Below, piece after piece: positions 44,287 to 51,697 of a stretch of 51,697 nt of DNA. Below the pieces are notes generated by a model. That model was not told the origin of the DNA. It saw only the letters and a program-made list of their open reading frames with translations, and did not search any database. Each line of letters begins with the position of its first letter. The stretch's first letter is position 1. The position numbers and the translations under genes were made by a program. The stretch is from a bacterium (GTDB lineage: Bacteria > Bacillota > Clostridia > UBA1381). The DNA is taken from NCBI GenBank assembly GCA_030536655.1, contig JAUNPN010000005.1, positions 1 to 51,697 on the forward strand, written 5' to 3'.

Positions 44287-45342
44287 ATGTTAAGAAAATT
44301 TATTATGTTAATATCAATGATGTTAATTACAGTTATGATGACGATAACATCTTTAGCAGCGCAGGACATAAATATTGCTATAGGAGACTATATTCAATTA
44401 GGAACGTATTATAATAAACCTATATTATGGCGATGTGTAGATATTGATGAAAATGGTCCTCTTATGTTGTCAGATAAAATATTATGTATAAAAGCTTTTG
44501 ATGCATCAGGAGCAAATATTGATGGATCACACAAAGGAGGAAGCTACAGAGAAACGGATGGGTCGAATTACTGGGCAGATAGCAATATTCGTTCTTGGCT
44601 AAATTCAAATGAAGGTAAGGGAAAGGTTAAATGGCTATGCGGCAATCCACCTGACATAGCACATGTAGCCAATGGAAAAAACGCATATGATCAAGAGGCT
44701 GGCTTTTTGACTAATTTTTCGGAAAAGGAGCTTAAAACGATCAAAACAGTTATTCAAAAATCAATTGTCGCATATCCGGAGTATAACAATAAAATGTATG
44801 ATTATGGTACTGAAGCATACAAATGGGAATCTGATATAAGAGAAGCTGTTTCAAATTATGATAAGGCATATTCTGAAAATGTGAAGGATTCTATCTTTCT
44901 ATTAGATGTAAAACAGGTGAGTGAGGTTTATAGAAATAGTAATATTCTCGGTGCTGACTATTATATAGGAGAACCAACTATGGAATGTGTAAAATGGTCG
45001 GCAAGCGATCAATTTCTAGAAGCTAATGAAAAACATCATTATTGGTTACGTACACCAAATACTGGTATTGACGCAAATTATTATTGCAGTCTTCCAGTTT
45101 TAGTTTCTACAGGTGATATTTCGTTTATTGGTTATGCCGATAGTAGTGATATAGGAGTTCGTCCGGCTTTTTACTTGAATGAATCATCTAATATTTTTTA
45201 CGATGGAAATGGTACAATAAAAAAGCCATATAGAGTAAAGACTATAAATTTGCTGTTTTTGTTAACCTTAACGATTGTAATCACTATAATATTAATAATG
45301 GTTATATGCTTTTTGAAAACGAGAAAGAATTCAAAAAATTAG
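44287..45342 (+). CDS. Exported DUF6273-domain protein with C-terminal membrane anchor
   Basis: 351 residues. Signal peptide 1-25 (MLISMMLITVMMTITSLAAQ core). The DUF6273 domain spans ~28-300: IQLGTYYNKPILWRCVDIDE, LSDKILCIKAFDASGANIDG, NYWADSNIRSWLN, and DIGVRPAFYLNES at the end. The C-terminal segment (LLFLLTLTIVITIILIMVIC) plus basic tail anchors it facing outside. DUF6273 has no known function to me and is common in Clostridia. Its strong AT bias contrasts with the flanking transfer genes, so it is inserted cargo with its own promoter and terminator. AGAGGAGG ribosome site. Confidence 0.85.
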   Translation: MLRKFIMLISMMLITVMMTITSLAAQDINIAIGDYIQLGTYYNKPILWRCVDIDENGPLMLSDKILCIKAFDASGANIDGSHKGGSYRETDGSNYWADSNIRSWLNSNEGKGKVKWLCGNPPDIAHVANGKNAYDQEAGFLTNFSEKELKTIKTVIQKSIVAYPEYNNKMYDYGTEAYKWESDIREAVSNYDKAYSENVKDSIFLLDVKQVSEVYRNSNILGADYYIGEPTMECVKWSASDQFLEANEKHHYWLRTPNTGIDANYYCSLPVLVSTGDISFIGYADSSDIGVRPAFYLNESSNIFYDGNGTIKKPYRVKTINLLFLLTLTIVITIILIMVICFLKTRKNSKN

Positions 45343-45427
45343 ATAAATGAAACTTAAAACCAACAAGGAATAAAAAATTTTAATAAACAAATTTCCGTTT
45401 ATTGGATAGAATAGCTACATATTACAC

Positions 45428-45461
45428 AGAACATTGACTAACCCTCAATGTTCTTTTTTTT
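45428..45461 (+). terminator. Intrinsic terminator upstream of the CD1108-type gene
   Basis: 10-bp perfect stem AGAACATTGA/TCAATGTTCT with seven-base loop and eight T's. It follows the DUF6273 gene by 85 bases and precedes the next ribosome site (AAGGAAAGGA) by about 10. Confidence 0.88.
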
Positions 45462-45490
45462 ACGCAAAATTTTAAGGAAAGGACGAGAAA

Positions 45491-46102
45491 ATGAAAGACA
45501 AAAAATTCAAAGCCGTCAACCGTGAAGAAAACTACGCTAAGAATAATGCGCCCGATATACAGTTAGGGCGACACGGTGATTTTGCCGAGAAGCCGCAGCG
45601 GTTTGCTTCACGGAAGATGAAAACATATCAGGCTCGGCAGCCGACAAATGACGGCGCGGAGCTTACCGCCGATATATCGCATTCCGCTGATACGGAAAAT
45701 TTCGCTTTCGCTCCCGAACAGCAGGAATACGGCGGATATAATTCTGACGCTGTAAATGTTGATACCGTCCGACAGCCTGATTTGCAAATAATCAAATCGG
45801 ATATTGGATTTAGTAAAGAAAATGCAGATATGCAGCGGCAGACGTCGCAGCGCAAAAACCGTACATATCAACGGTGCACGCAGTTTAGTCAAAAATCCGA
45901 CGATTATGATTTCACAAAGAAAAATCAGTCGTCGGATTACAGTTTTACGGACACATCGGAGCCGTACTCCCCCGATACCGCAGAACAAGCGGAAAACGCT
46001 GTTGACGAAACAACGGACGCCGTTCAAAATCACTTTGAGAATAACGCTCCGAAATCCGAACCGCCTAAACGCTCACATAAAAAAATATTACCGCCGTCAT
46101 AA
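45491..46102 (+). CDS. N-terminal part of the CD1108-type transfer protein (frameshifted)
   Basis: 203 codons from ATG 45491 (GGAAAGGA upstream), highly charged, Gln/Asn/Ser-rich, without fold motifs, ending KRSHKKILPPS. At 46078-46084 a run of seven A's is followed by the +1 frame, which continues with the same composition (YYRRHNPHSPKSADFNISDT) and leads into the membrane and NlpC/P60 parts. The normal family protein is one chain of roughly 870 residues, so this is the front piece of a split gene. Loss of one A in the DNA or transcript would restore it. Confidence 0.75.
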   Translation: MKDKKFKAVNREENYAKNNAPDIQLGRHGDFAEKPQRFASRKMKTYQARQPTNDGAELTADISHSADTENFAFAPEQQEYGGYNSDAVNVDTVRQPDLQIIKSDIGFSKENADMQRQTSQRKNRTYQRCTQFSQKSDDYDFTKKNQSSDYSFTDTSEPYSPDTAEQAENAVDETTDAVQNHFENNAPKSEPPKRSHKKILPPS

Positions 46103-48122
46103 TCCGCACTCGCCCAAAAGTGCGGATTTTAATATTTCCGATACATCAAAGGACGCAGAGTATAATTTTAATGCTGAAAAAACCGATAAACCTTTTAACC
46201 GCGCGGAGCATAAAGCAGATAGTAATTCACAAGCGGTTGATAATGCAGATACTCAAAAAGAGTCCGCAGCGGAGCAGGACGAGGATTACAACATCAGTGA
46301 AGCCGTTGACAATTCCGATACCGCGTTTGACCGTGTATCAGAGCGCGCGGACAGGTCGGAAACCGCGACGCAGACGAAACGGAAGAAAAATAAACGATTA
46401 CAGCAAAAGCAGCGTTTACGGACTGACGATACCGTTTCATCAGAAACGGAAGCGGATATTTCTGAAAAGAAACAGTCAGAACATTCCTCAAAGGATTTTC
46501 AGTTTAAGCGCGCTGAAAAGGCTGAATTTAAGGCAAACAAAGCGCGCGCAAAGGCTGATAAGTCGGAAGAAAAATTACCTCATAAAAAGAAGCTCAAAAA
46601 TAAGCGGCTTTATGACGAGGAAAAACAGAAGCCCAAAACCCGGCTGATATTTGAAAAAGAGGTAAAGCCTCAAAAGGATTTGTACCACCGTTCACCGATA
46701 AATACAGTTACAGCGGCAGCAGGGGCGCAGCTTATGAATAAAGCTCACTCCAAAATCAGCGAGGTTGAAAACGACAATTCGGCGGTTGAGGGCGCTCATA
46801 AGGCGGAACAGAAAGCGGAAACGCTTACCCGCTACAGCGCGCGGACGGCAAGATATATTTATCAGAATAAAAAAGCCGCGCCATATAAACGGGCGCAGAA
46901 ATTACGCTTTAAGGCGGAACGGGCGGAAATCAAAGCCGCCTATCAAAAAACGCTTGCGGAAAATCCCGAACTGAAAAAATCAGCGTTAAAGAAGTTTCAG
47001 CAAAAGCAGCGGATAAAAAAGCAGTATCAAAGAGCGAAACCGGCGGAGCAATCCGCAAAGGCGGCCAAAAAGTCCGCACAAGCAGCAAAGGAAACCACAG
47101 TACGGATTGTAAATTTCGTGAAGCGGCATAAAGGAGCTATCGCCGCTGTGCTTATAATCGCGCTCGTGGTATGCTGGCTTGCAACCGCAATTTCGTCCTG
47201 CGCCGTTATGGGTACGTCGGGAATAAATTCAATTTTGACTTCCTCCTACCTTGCCGAGGACGAGGATATTTATATGGCGGAGGGTTATTACGCGGGGCTT
47301 GAAGCCGATTTACAAAGCGAGATTGACAGTATCGAAACCGACTACGGCGGCTATGACGAATACAATTACAGCCTTGCGCAGATAGGTCATAATCCCTATG
47401 AACTTATTTCCTACCTCACCGCAAAATATGAATGTTTCGTTTTTGCGGATATTGAAACGGAGCTTGACGCCCTCTTTGAGCAGCAATATATTTTAACGCT
47501 TACCGAGGAAGTTGAAACAAGAATTGATGATGAGGGCAACGAGTACGAATACAGGATATTGAATGTCACACTTACAAACAATAATCTGAATATGCTTGCA
47601 AATACGAACCTTACGGACGACCAAAGGGAATTATACGGAATATACCTTGAAACAAAGGGCAACCGCGATTATCTGTTTGCGGACGATATATATTCAAACG
47701 CCGTCACGCCTCCGAACTACACTATTCCCGGCGAAGCATTGTCGGACGCGACATTCAGACGATTGATTACCGAAGCCGAGAAATATTTGGGTTTTCCCTA
47801 TGTCTGGGGCGGTTCGTCGCCGTCAACAAGTTTTGACTGTTCAGGTTTTGTATGTTGGGTTTTCAAAAATTCCGGCGTATATCCGTTGGAGCGTACAACC
47901 GCACAGGGCATTTGCGACCAATGCGCCATTATTCCTCGCAGCGAAGCAAAGCCCGGCGATATTATCTTTTTTAAAGGTACATACAACACAAGCGAGGTGT
48001 CGCACGTCGGAATTTATGTCGGTGAAAATATGATGATCCACTGCGGAAATCCCATTCAGTACACAAGTATTGACAGTGCGTATTGGACGCAGCATTTTTA
48101 TTGTATGGGCAGATTGAATTAA
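45804..48122 (+). CDS. CD1108-type NlpC/P60 peptidoglycan hydrolase of the transfer machinery (C-terminal frame)
   Basis: The open frame runs from 45804, but conserved content begins near 46085, after the A7 run. It has a basic Lys/Arg-rich helical region (e.g. PYKRAQKLRFKAERAEIKAA), one transmembrane segment (GAIAAVLIIALVVCWLATAI), a CD1108-typical extracellular region (YDEYNYSLAQIGHNPYELIS), and a C-terminal NlpC/P60 domain with YVWGGSSPSTSFDCSGFVCW (catalytic Cys 679 of this frame) and SHVGIYVG (His). The enzyme locally opens the cell wall for the conjugation channel. The active site is intact. Without the upstream part it has no good start; ATG 46735 is a possible internal start just before the helical region. 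Whether full-length protein is made depends on the frameshift. Confidence 0.85.
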   Translation: MDLVKKMQICSGRRRSAKTVHINGARSLVKNPTIMISQRKISRRITVLRTHRSRTPPIPQNKRKTLLTKQRTPFKITLRITLRNPNRLNAHIKKYYRRHNPHSPKSADFNISDTSKDAEYNFNAEKTDKPFNRAEHKADSNSQAVDNADTQKESAAEQDEDYNISEAVDNSDTAFDRVSERADRSETATQTKRKKNKRLQQKQRLRTDDTVSSETEADISEKKQSEHSSKDFQFKRAEKAEFKANKARAKADKSEEKLPHKKKLKNKRLYDEEKQKPKTRLIFEKEVKPQKDLYHRSPINTVTAAAGAQLMNKAHSKISEVENDNSAVEGAHKAEQKAETLTRYSARTARYIYQNKKAAPYKRAQKLRFKAERAEIKAAYQKTLAENPELKKSALKKFQQKQRIKKQYQRAKPAEQSAKAAKKSAQAAKETTVRIVNFVKRHKGAIAAVLIIALVVCWLATAISSCAVMGTSGINSILTSSYLAEDEDIYMAEGYYAGLEADLQSEIDSIETDYGGYDEYNYSLAQIGHNPYELISYLTAKYECFVFADIETELDALFEQQYILTLTEEVETRIDDEGNEYEYRILNVTLTNNNLNMLANTNLTDDQRELYGIYLETKGNRDYLFADDIYSNAVTPPNYTIPGEALSDATFRRLITEAEKYLGFPYVWGGSSPSTSFDCSGFVCWVFKNSGVYPLERTTAQGICDQCAIIPRSEAKPGDIIFFKGTYNTSEVSHVGIYVGENMMIHCGNPIQYTSIDSAYWTQHFYCMGRLN

Positions 48123-48156
48123 GAAAAAAATTTATAACAAAAAGGAGATTTTAATT

Positions 48157-48441
48157 ATGGCAACAGTAGAAAAAATTGATAAGGACATTATCAGGACAAA
48201 GGAAAAAATTACGGAGCTTCAGAAAAAGCTCCGCGCGCTTGAAGCGCAGAGAAAAGAAGCTGAAAGTCTGGAGGTCGTAAACCTTGTGAGGGCTGTCAAA
48301 ATGGATAACGCAACGCTTACGGTATTTCTTAAAGCCTATGCAAAGGGCGATATTGAGCTGCCCGAAGAATACAAGGCGGAGCTTGAAGCAAAAAACGGCA
48401 CGGCAAACGCAGAAACGGAGGACGGCGCAGATGAAGAATAA
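48157..48441 (+). CDS. DUF4315-family protein
   Basis: 94 residues, long coiled-coil start (KIDKDIIRTKEKITELQKKL then RALEAQRKEAE) and an acidic tail, matching DUF4315 in size and layout. Always near the NlpC/P60 and DUF4366 genes in Tn1549-type elements; role unknown. AAAAGGAG ribosome site. Overlaps the next gene by 11 bases. Confidence 0.9.
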   Translation: MATVEKIDKDIIRTKEKITELQKKLRALEAQRKEAESLEVVNLVRAVKMDNATLTVFLKAYAKGDIELPEEYKAELEAKNGTANAETEDGADEE

Positions 48442-49093
48442 AATACTTGCAGCATTGGCGGTGGTGATTGTTCTGCTTTGCGGGACGTCGGCATATGCAA
48501 ATTCAAACGGCGCGCCGAGCGAGGATTATTCCGGCTATTCGGCTCTTGATAAAATCACGGAATCGGAAACTGCAACAGCAACGCCGAAGCCGTCGCGGAT
48601 GATTTCAACAGAGGGAACCGGGCACGTTGTGGACAATATTACTGACAGTGAGGATTTGCAGTTTATCAGCGTTACGGCAAAAGACGGCAGCGTATTTTTT
48701 GTGGTAATCGATAAGAAGAATACAAACGATAACGTGTATTTCCTCAATAAGGTTGATATATCCGACCTTGAAGCATTGGCAAAGGATAATAAGCTGACTT
48801 CTTCATCAGCGGCAGCGGTAACTCCCGCGCCGTCCGTTACCTCCACTCCCGAACCGGAGGAACAGAAAACAGCAGCAGAACAGAAGCAGGAAAAACAGCC
48901 CGTTTCAAGTACAACGCTTGTTCTGATACTTGCGGCTATTGCGGCGGCGGTAATCGGCGTGTATTATTTCAAGGTCATTATCCCCAAAAAGAAGCTGGAA
49001 CAGGCGGACGATTTGGAGGATTTCGACTTTGAGGACGATGAAGAAACCGAGGACGATATTTATTCCGAAGATGAAACGGATATTGAGAAATAA
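48431..49093 (+). CDS. DUF4366-family membrane protein
   Basis: 220 residues from ATG 48431. Signal peptide (KILAALAVVIVLLCGTSAYA), extracellular region with HVVDNITDSEDLQFISVTAK and FFVVIDKKNTNDNVYFLNKV, Pro/Glu/Gln-rich spacer, one transmembrane helix (TTLVLILAAIAAAVIGVYYF) and a very acidic cytoplasmic tail, the DUF4366 layout. Part of the transfer module, unknown function. Earlier in-frame starts would lie inside the DUF4315 gene. Confidence 0.9.
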   Translation: MKNKILAALAVVIVLLCGTSAYANSNGAPSEDYSGYSALDKITESETATATPKPSRMISTEGTGHVVDNITDSEDLQFISVTAKDGSVFFVVIDKKNTNDNVYFLNKVDISDLEALAKDNKLTSSSAAAVTPAPSVTSTPEPEEQKTAAEQKQEKQPVSSTTLVLILAAIAAAVIGVYYFKVIIPKKKLEQADDLEDFDFEDDEETEDDIYSEDETDIEK

Positions 49094-49107
49094 ATTTTGT
49101 TTGCATA

Positions 49108-49136
49108 TGGATTTCTGCTTTTATTTATGGTATAAT
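49108..49136 (+). promoter_or_regulatory. Candidate promoter of the Y-family polymerase gene
   Basis: TATAAT (49131-49136) with an extended -10 context (TATGG directly before). The -35 position (TGGATT at 49108) is weak. 33 bases before the start codon. Confidence 0.6.
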
Positions 49137-49169
49137 GGTTATATAAAATAAAAGAAAGGAGCGGCGAAT

Positions 49170-50681
49170 ATGGCGGACAAAAATTATGTGTATGCGGCGG
49201 TGGATTTAAAATCGTTTTATGCGAGCGTAGAATGCGTTGAACGCGGGCTTAATCCCCTGACAACCAATCTTGTTGTTGCGGACGAAAGCCGCACGGAAAA
49301 AACAATTTGCCTTGCCGTAACGCCCTCCCTAAAGTCCTGCGGAATACCCGGCAGAGCAAGACTGTTTGAGGTTATACAAAAGGTAAACGCCGTGAATAAC
49401 CAAAGACAGCGCAAAGCGCCGAACCGTGTTTTTACAGGTTCGTCGTATGACGATACCGAACTAAAGAAAAATCCCGGTTTGAAGCTTGATTTTATCATTG
49501 CGCCGCCGAGAATGGCGCATTATATGAAATGCAGTACGGATATTTACAAAATATACCTCAAATACTTTGCGCCGGAGGATATATACGTTTATTCCATTGA
49601 CGAGGTATTTATCGACTTGACAGGTTATTTGGAAACATACCGCCTTTCACCGCATGATTTAATCAGAAATGTTATTCGCGATATTCTAAAAACCACGGGC
49701 ATTACGGCAACGGCGGGAATCGGCACAAATTTATATCTTTGCAAAATCGCTATGGATATAACGGCAAAGCATACCGCACCCGATAAAGACGGCGTGCGTA
49801 TTGCGGAGCTTGACGAAATGAGCTACCGCCGTCTTTTATGGAACCACCGCCCTATTACGGACTTTTGGCGCGTCGGCAAAGGCTACGAAAAGCGGCTTGC
49901 CGATTTAGGACTGTATACTATGGGCGATATTGCCCGCTGTTCGCTCGGCAAAAAGTATGAATATTACAATGAGGATTTATTGTATAAAACATTCGGTATC
50001 AATGCGGAGCTTTTAATAGACCACGCTTGGGGGTATGAGCCGTGTACTATTGCGGATATAAAGAGCTATAAGCCTGAAAACAAAAGCACGGGCGCGGGAC
50101 AGGTATTGTCGTGTCCGTACTCATTCGATAAGGCAAGGCTTGTTGTTCACGAAATGACGGATGCGCTTGTTCTTGATTTAGTGGATAAGGGGCTTGTGAC
50201 CGATCAGATTGTTTTGACTGTCGGCTACGATAAGGAGAGCTTGAAAGGCTATAAAGGCGAGGTTACTAACGACCGATATGGGCGCAAAATCCCGAAGCAG
50301 GCGCACGGTACGATAAATCTCAAAAATCCGACTTCATCAACACGGCTGATAACCGAAGCGGCGTTGGAGCTGTACGACCGTATTGTAGATAAGGATTTAC
50401 TTGTCAGAAGAATGTATGTTGTGGCAAACAAAGTTGTACCGAAATCATCTGTTGAGGATAAACCTGTTTTTGAGCAATTGGATATGTTCACTGATTATGA
50501 AGCACTTGAAAAGCAGAACGGAGCCGAAAAAGCGGCGTTAGCTAAAGAGGAACGTATGCAGCAGGCTATGATTGATATAAAGAAAAAGTTCGGCAAAAAT
50601 GCGATTTTAAAAGGTATGAATTTGCAGGAGGGCGCGACCGCAGCAGACAGAAACAGGCAGATAGGCGGTCACAAGGCGTAG
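49170..50681 (+). CDS. Y-family (UmuC/DinP-type) translesion DNA polymerase
   Basis: 503 residues. Catalytic acidic residues lie in YAAVDLKSFYASVECVERG and YVYSIDEVFIDLTGY; ATAGIGTNLYLCKIAMDI is the fingers/palm signature. A beta-clamp binding motif QLDMF lies near residue 432. Error-prone synthesis past lesions. This polymerase with the next two genes forms a cassette common in Tn1549-like elements. AAAGGAG ribosome site; own promoter. Confidence 0.93.
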   Translation: MADKNYVYAAVDLKSFYASVECVERGLNPLTTNLVVADESRTEKTICLAVTPSLKSCGIPGRARLFEVIQKVNAVNNQRQRKAPNRVFTGSSYDDTELKKNPGLKLDFIIAPPRMAHYMKCSTDIYKIYLKYFAPEDIYVYSIDEVFIDLTGYLETYRLSPHDLIRNVIRDILKTTGITATAGIGTNLYLCKIAMDITAKHTAPDKDGVRIAELDEMSYRRLLWNHRPITDFWRVGKGYEKRLADLGLYTMGDIARCSLGKKYEYYNEDLLYKTFGINAELLIDHAWGYEPCTIADIKSYKPENKSTGAGQVLSCPYSFDKARLVVHEMTDALVLDLVDKGLVTDQIVLTVGYDKESLKGYKGEVTNDRYGRKIPKQAHGTINLKNPTSSTRLITEAALELYDRIVDKDLLVRRMYVVANKVVPKSSVEDKPVFEQLDMFTDYEALEKQNGAEKAALAKEERMQQAMIDIKKKFGKNAILKGMNLQEGATAADRNRQIGGHKA

Positions 50682-50694
50682 AAAGGTAATTGAT

Positions 50695-50907
50695 ATGTTC
50701 ACCAAAAAGAAAACAAAGAAAATCCCGGACGGCTTCACGGCGGCGGATATAAAAACAGAGTCGAGTATCTGCACGGGCGAAACGACTATCGGCTTTTATA
50801 ACCGTAAAACAGGCTCGCTCGCATATGCCGAGCTCGTCAGAAGCAGCGAGGATATTAAAACCTTTTATTTGAAATACGGCGTTGACGTTACGGAGGATAT
50901 GCAATGA
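50695..50907 (+). CDS. Small protein between polymerase and YolD genes, unknown function
   Basis: 70 residues. ETTIGFYNRKTGSLAYAELV followed by SSEDIKTFYLKYG is a pattern I recall from the same position in related elements. No motif suggests activity. AGAAAGG ribosome site; stop overlaps the YolD start (ATGA). Confidence 0.7.
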   Translation: MFTKKKTKKIPDGFTAADIKTESSICTGETTIGFYNRKTGSLAYAELVRSSEDIKTFYLKYGVDVTEDMQ

Positions 50908-51332
50908 ACGGCAAATATGACGATATAATCAATCTGCCGCGCCATATCTCCCAAACGCATAAGCCTATGCCGATACCCGACAGGGCGGCGCAGTTCGCAC
51001 CGTTCGCCGCGCTTACGGGTTATGATGAAGCGGTAAGGGAAACATCAAGGCTCACAGACGCCCGGCGTGATTTGGACGAAACGCAAAAAGCGGTTTTAAA
51101 TGAAAAGCTACGTATACTTTGCGAGTATACCGATAAATATTCAGAGATAACCGTTACCTATTTTGTTCCAGATAAAAAGAAATCCGGCGGCGAATATGTG
51201 ACGGTATGCGGAACGGTTCGGAAGTTTGATAATTACGAATGCAAGCTCATTTTACAAGACGGCACGGAGATATTATTCAAGGATATTACGGAGTTGGACA
51301 GCGAATTGTTTGACAGGTTCGACATAGAGTGA
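50904..51332 (+). CDS. YolD-like protein, partner of the Y-family polymerase
   Basis: 142 residues with the YolD-like signature RAAQFAPFAALTGYDEAVRE and a C-terminal beta part (GTVRKFDNYECKLILQDGTE). YolD-like proteins accompany UmuC-type polymerases, possibly in UmuD's place (family knowledge, unproven). Coupled to the previous gene by ATGA overlap. Confidence 0.9.
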   Translation: MNGKYDDIINLPRHISQTHKPMPIPDRAAQFAPFAALTGYDEAVRETSRLTDARRDLDETQKAVLNEKLRILCEYTDKYSEITVTYFVPDKKKSGGEYVTVCGTVRKFDNYECKLILQDGTEILFKDITELDSELFDRFDIE

Positions 51333-51354
51333 AGAATAATTTACAGCTTGTTTA

Positions 51355-51383
51355 TTGATTGTGCGGCTGTAGTATGGTAAAAT
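51355..51383 (+). promoter_or_regulatory. Promoter of the right-edge methyltransferase gene
   Basis: TTGATT (51355-51360), 17-base spacer, TAAAAT (51378-51383). Sequence around it (ATTGTGCGG, TGTAGTATGG, then GGAATTTGTGGAGG) matches the DUF6273 gene leader at 44200-44265. Confidence 0.55.
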
Positions 51384-51423
51384 TATATGAACAGATAAAT
51401 CGGAATTTGTGGAGGAAAACAAA

Positions 51424-51697
51424 ATGGCATTTAAGTTAGATAGTGTTGTGCCTTGGGGCAGAAATATGGAAGAATACAAATTGATGTTTCAATTAAGCGA
51501 AAATGATATATCGAAAAAAATTGCAGGCTTCGGAGATGGTCCTGCCTGTTTTAATTATGAAATGACGGAGCAAAATAGAAATGTGATTTCATTTGACTTG
51601 ATATATCAATTTTCTAAAGCAGACATAGAAAAGCGGATTGAAGGTAAGCGTAAAATAATACAGCGGATTGAATTAATCTCCATCTTATGTGAAAATA
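51424..51697 (+). CDS. SAM-dependent methyltransferase, N-terminal 91 residues (cut by window end)
   Basis: ATG 51424 with GGAGG upstream. The open frame runs off the window. Begins MAFKLDSVVPWGRNMEEYKL, followed by the SAM-binding loop IAGFGDGPACFNYEM and VISFDLIYQFSKADIEKRIE, as in a small class of clostridial class I methyltransferases. Substrate unknown. AT-rich cargo like the DUF6273 and GNAT genes. Confidence 0.8.
   Translation, partial: MAFKLDSVVPWGRNMEEYKLMFQLSENDISKKIAGFGDGPACFNYEMTEQNRNVISFDLIYQFSKADIEKRIEGKRKIIQRIELISILCEN

Larger units (their letters stand above)
26700..51697. mobile_element. Integrative conjugative element of Tn1549/CTn type, right part beyond window
   Basis: The order PcfB, VirD4, Maff2, VirB6-like, PrgI, VirB4, CD1108-type, DUF4315, DUF4366 is that of Tn1549-like elements and the related CTns of Clostridioides difficile. 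TTG starts, tight overlaps and higher GC than several cargo genes set the transfer module apart. Relaxase (MobA/DUF3849 region), integrase/recombinase and attR are not seen. The left limit is approximate. Confidence 0.85.

Noticed and set aside
46120-46647. 175-codon open frame in a third register of the CD1108-type gene
   Set aside because: It is Arg/Ile/Lys-rich without motifs or a ribosome site, and the register holding the NlpC/P60 protein explains the region. It is a shadow of Lys/Glu-rich codons.

Overview
The window looks like part of the chromosome of a Gram-positive anaerobe of the Clostridia. Evidence: an L10-leader/rplJ-rplL block, a ClpE-type chaperone, several S-layer-homology (SLH) proteins, strong AGGAGG ribosome sites, moderately AT-rich DNA, and secreted polysaccharide-active enzymes. 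The GH95 fucosidase, a DNRLRE-type secreted pseudogene and a small ITTSG-containing peptide recall fibre-degrading gut clostridia such as Monoglobus. That comparison is from memory and is inference.

Bases 1-26300 are chromosomal backbone. In order: two tandem tRNA-Lys(CTT) genes; an AraC regulator divergent from a large secreted GH95 alpha-L-fucosidase; a decayed secreted DNRLRE-domain gene and a short peptide gene; the ribosomal block L10 leader-rplJ-rplL-yceD(DUF177)-rpmF; a secreted GHL10 hydrolase divergent from malQ, with a perfect 16+16 bp inverted repeat between them; clpE; a DeoR regulator; a small secreted protein; an AraC regulator without a sensor domain; two large secreted SLH proteins; and, convergent, xylB with a small membrane protein.

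A 180-bp MITE-like element (26371-26550) marks the junction. From about 26.7 kb to the window end lies an integrative conjugative element of the Tn1549/CTn type. Recognisable transfer genes run in the usual order: DUF3789, DUF6017-type replication protein, PcfB, VirD4, Maff2, VirB6-like, PrgI, VirB4, CD1108-type NlpC/P60 protein, DUF4315, DUF4366. Inserted among them are cargo genes: a 1943-residue SLH-anchored surface protein with about 15 Cys-rich repeats, two tandem GNAT acetyltransferases, an MT-A70 adenine methylase interrupted by TGA in its catalytic motif, a RelE/HigB-type toxin-antitoxin pair, a cytosine-5 methylase, a DUF6273 exported protein, and a Y-family polymerase/YolD pair. A SAM-dependent methyltransferase is cut by the right edge. 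Relaxase and integrase are not seen and presumably lie to the right.

The most interesting signal is a 226-codon reading frame (43167-43847) buried in the +1 frame of the cytosine methylase. It has its own near-perfect Shine-Dalgarno sequence and a TTG start. The protein-like character appears to pass from the methylase frame to the buried frame partway along, as expected of an overprinted gene. Next are five intrinsic terminators placed just upstream of the ribosome sites of successive element gene blocks, which suggests the element needs processive antitermination, and the SLH-anchored repeat protein carried as cargo.
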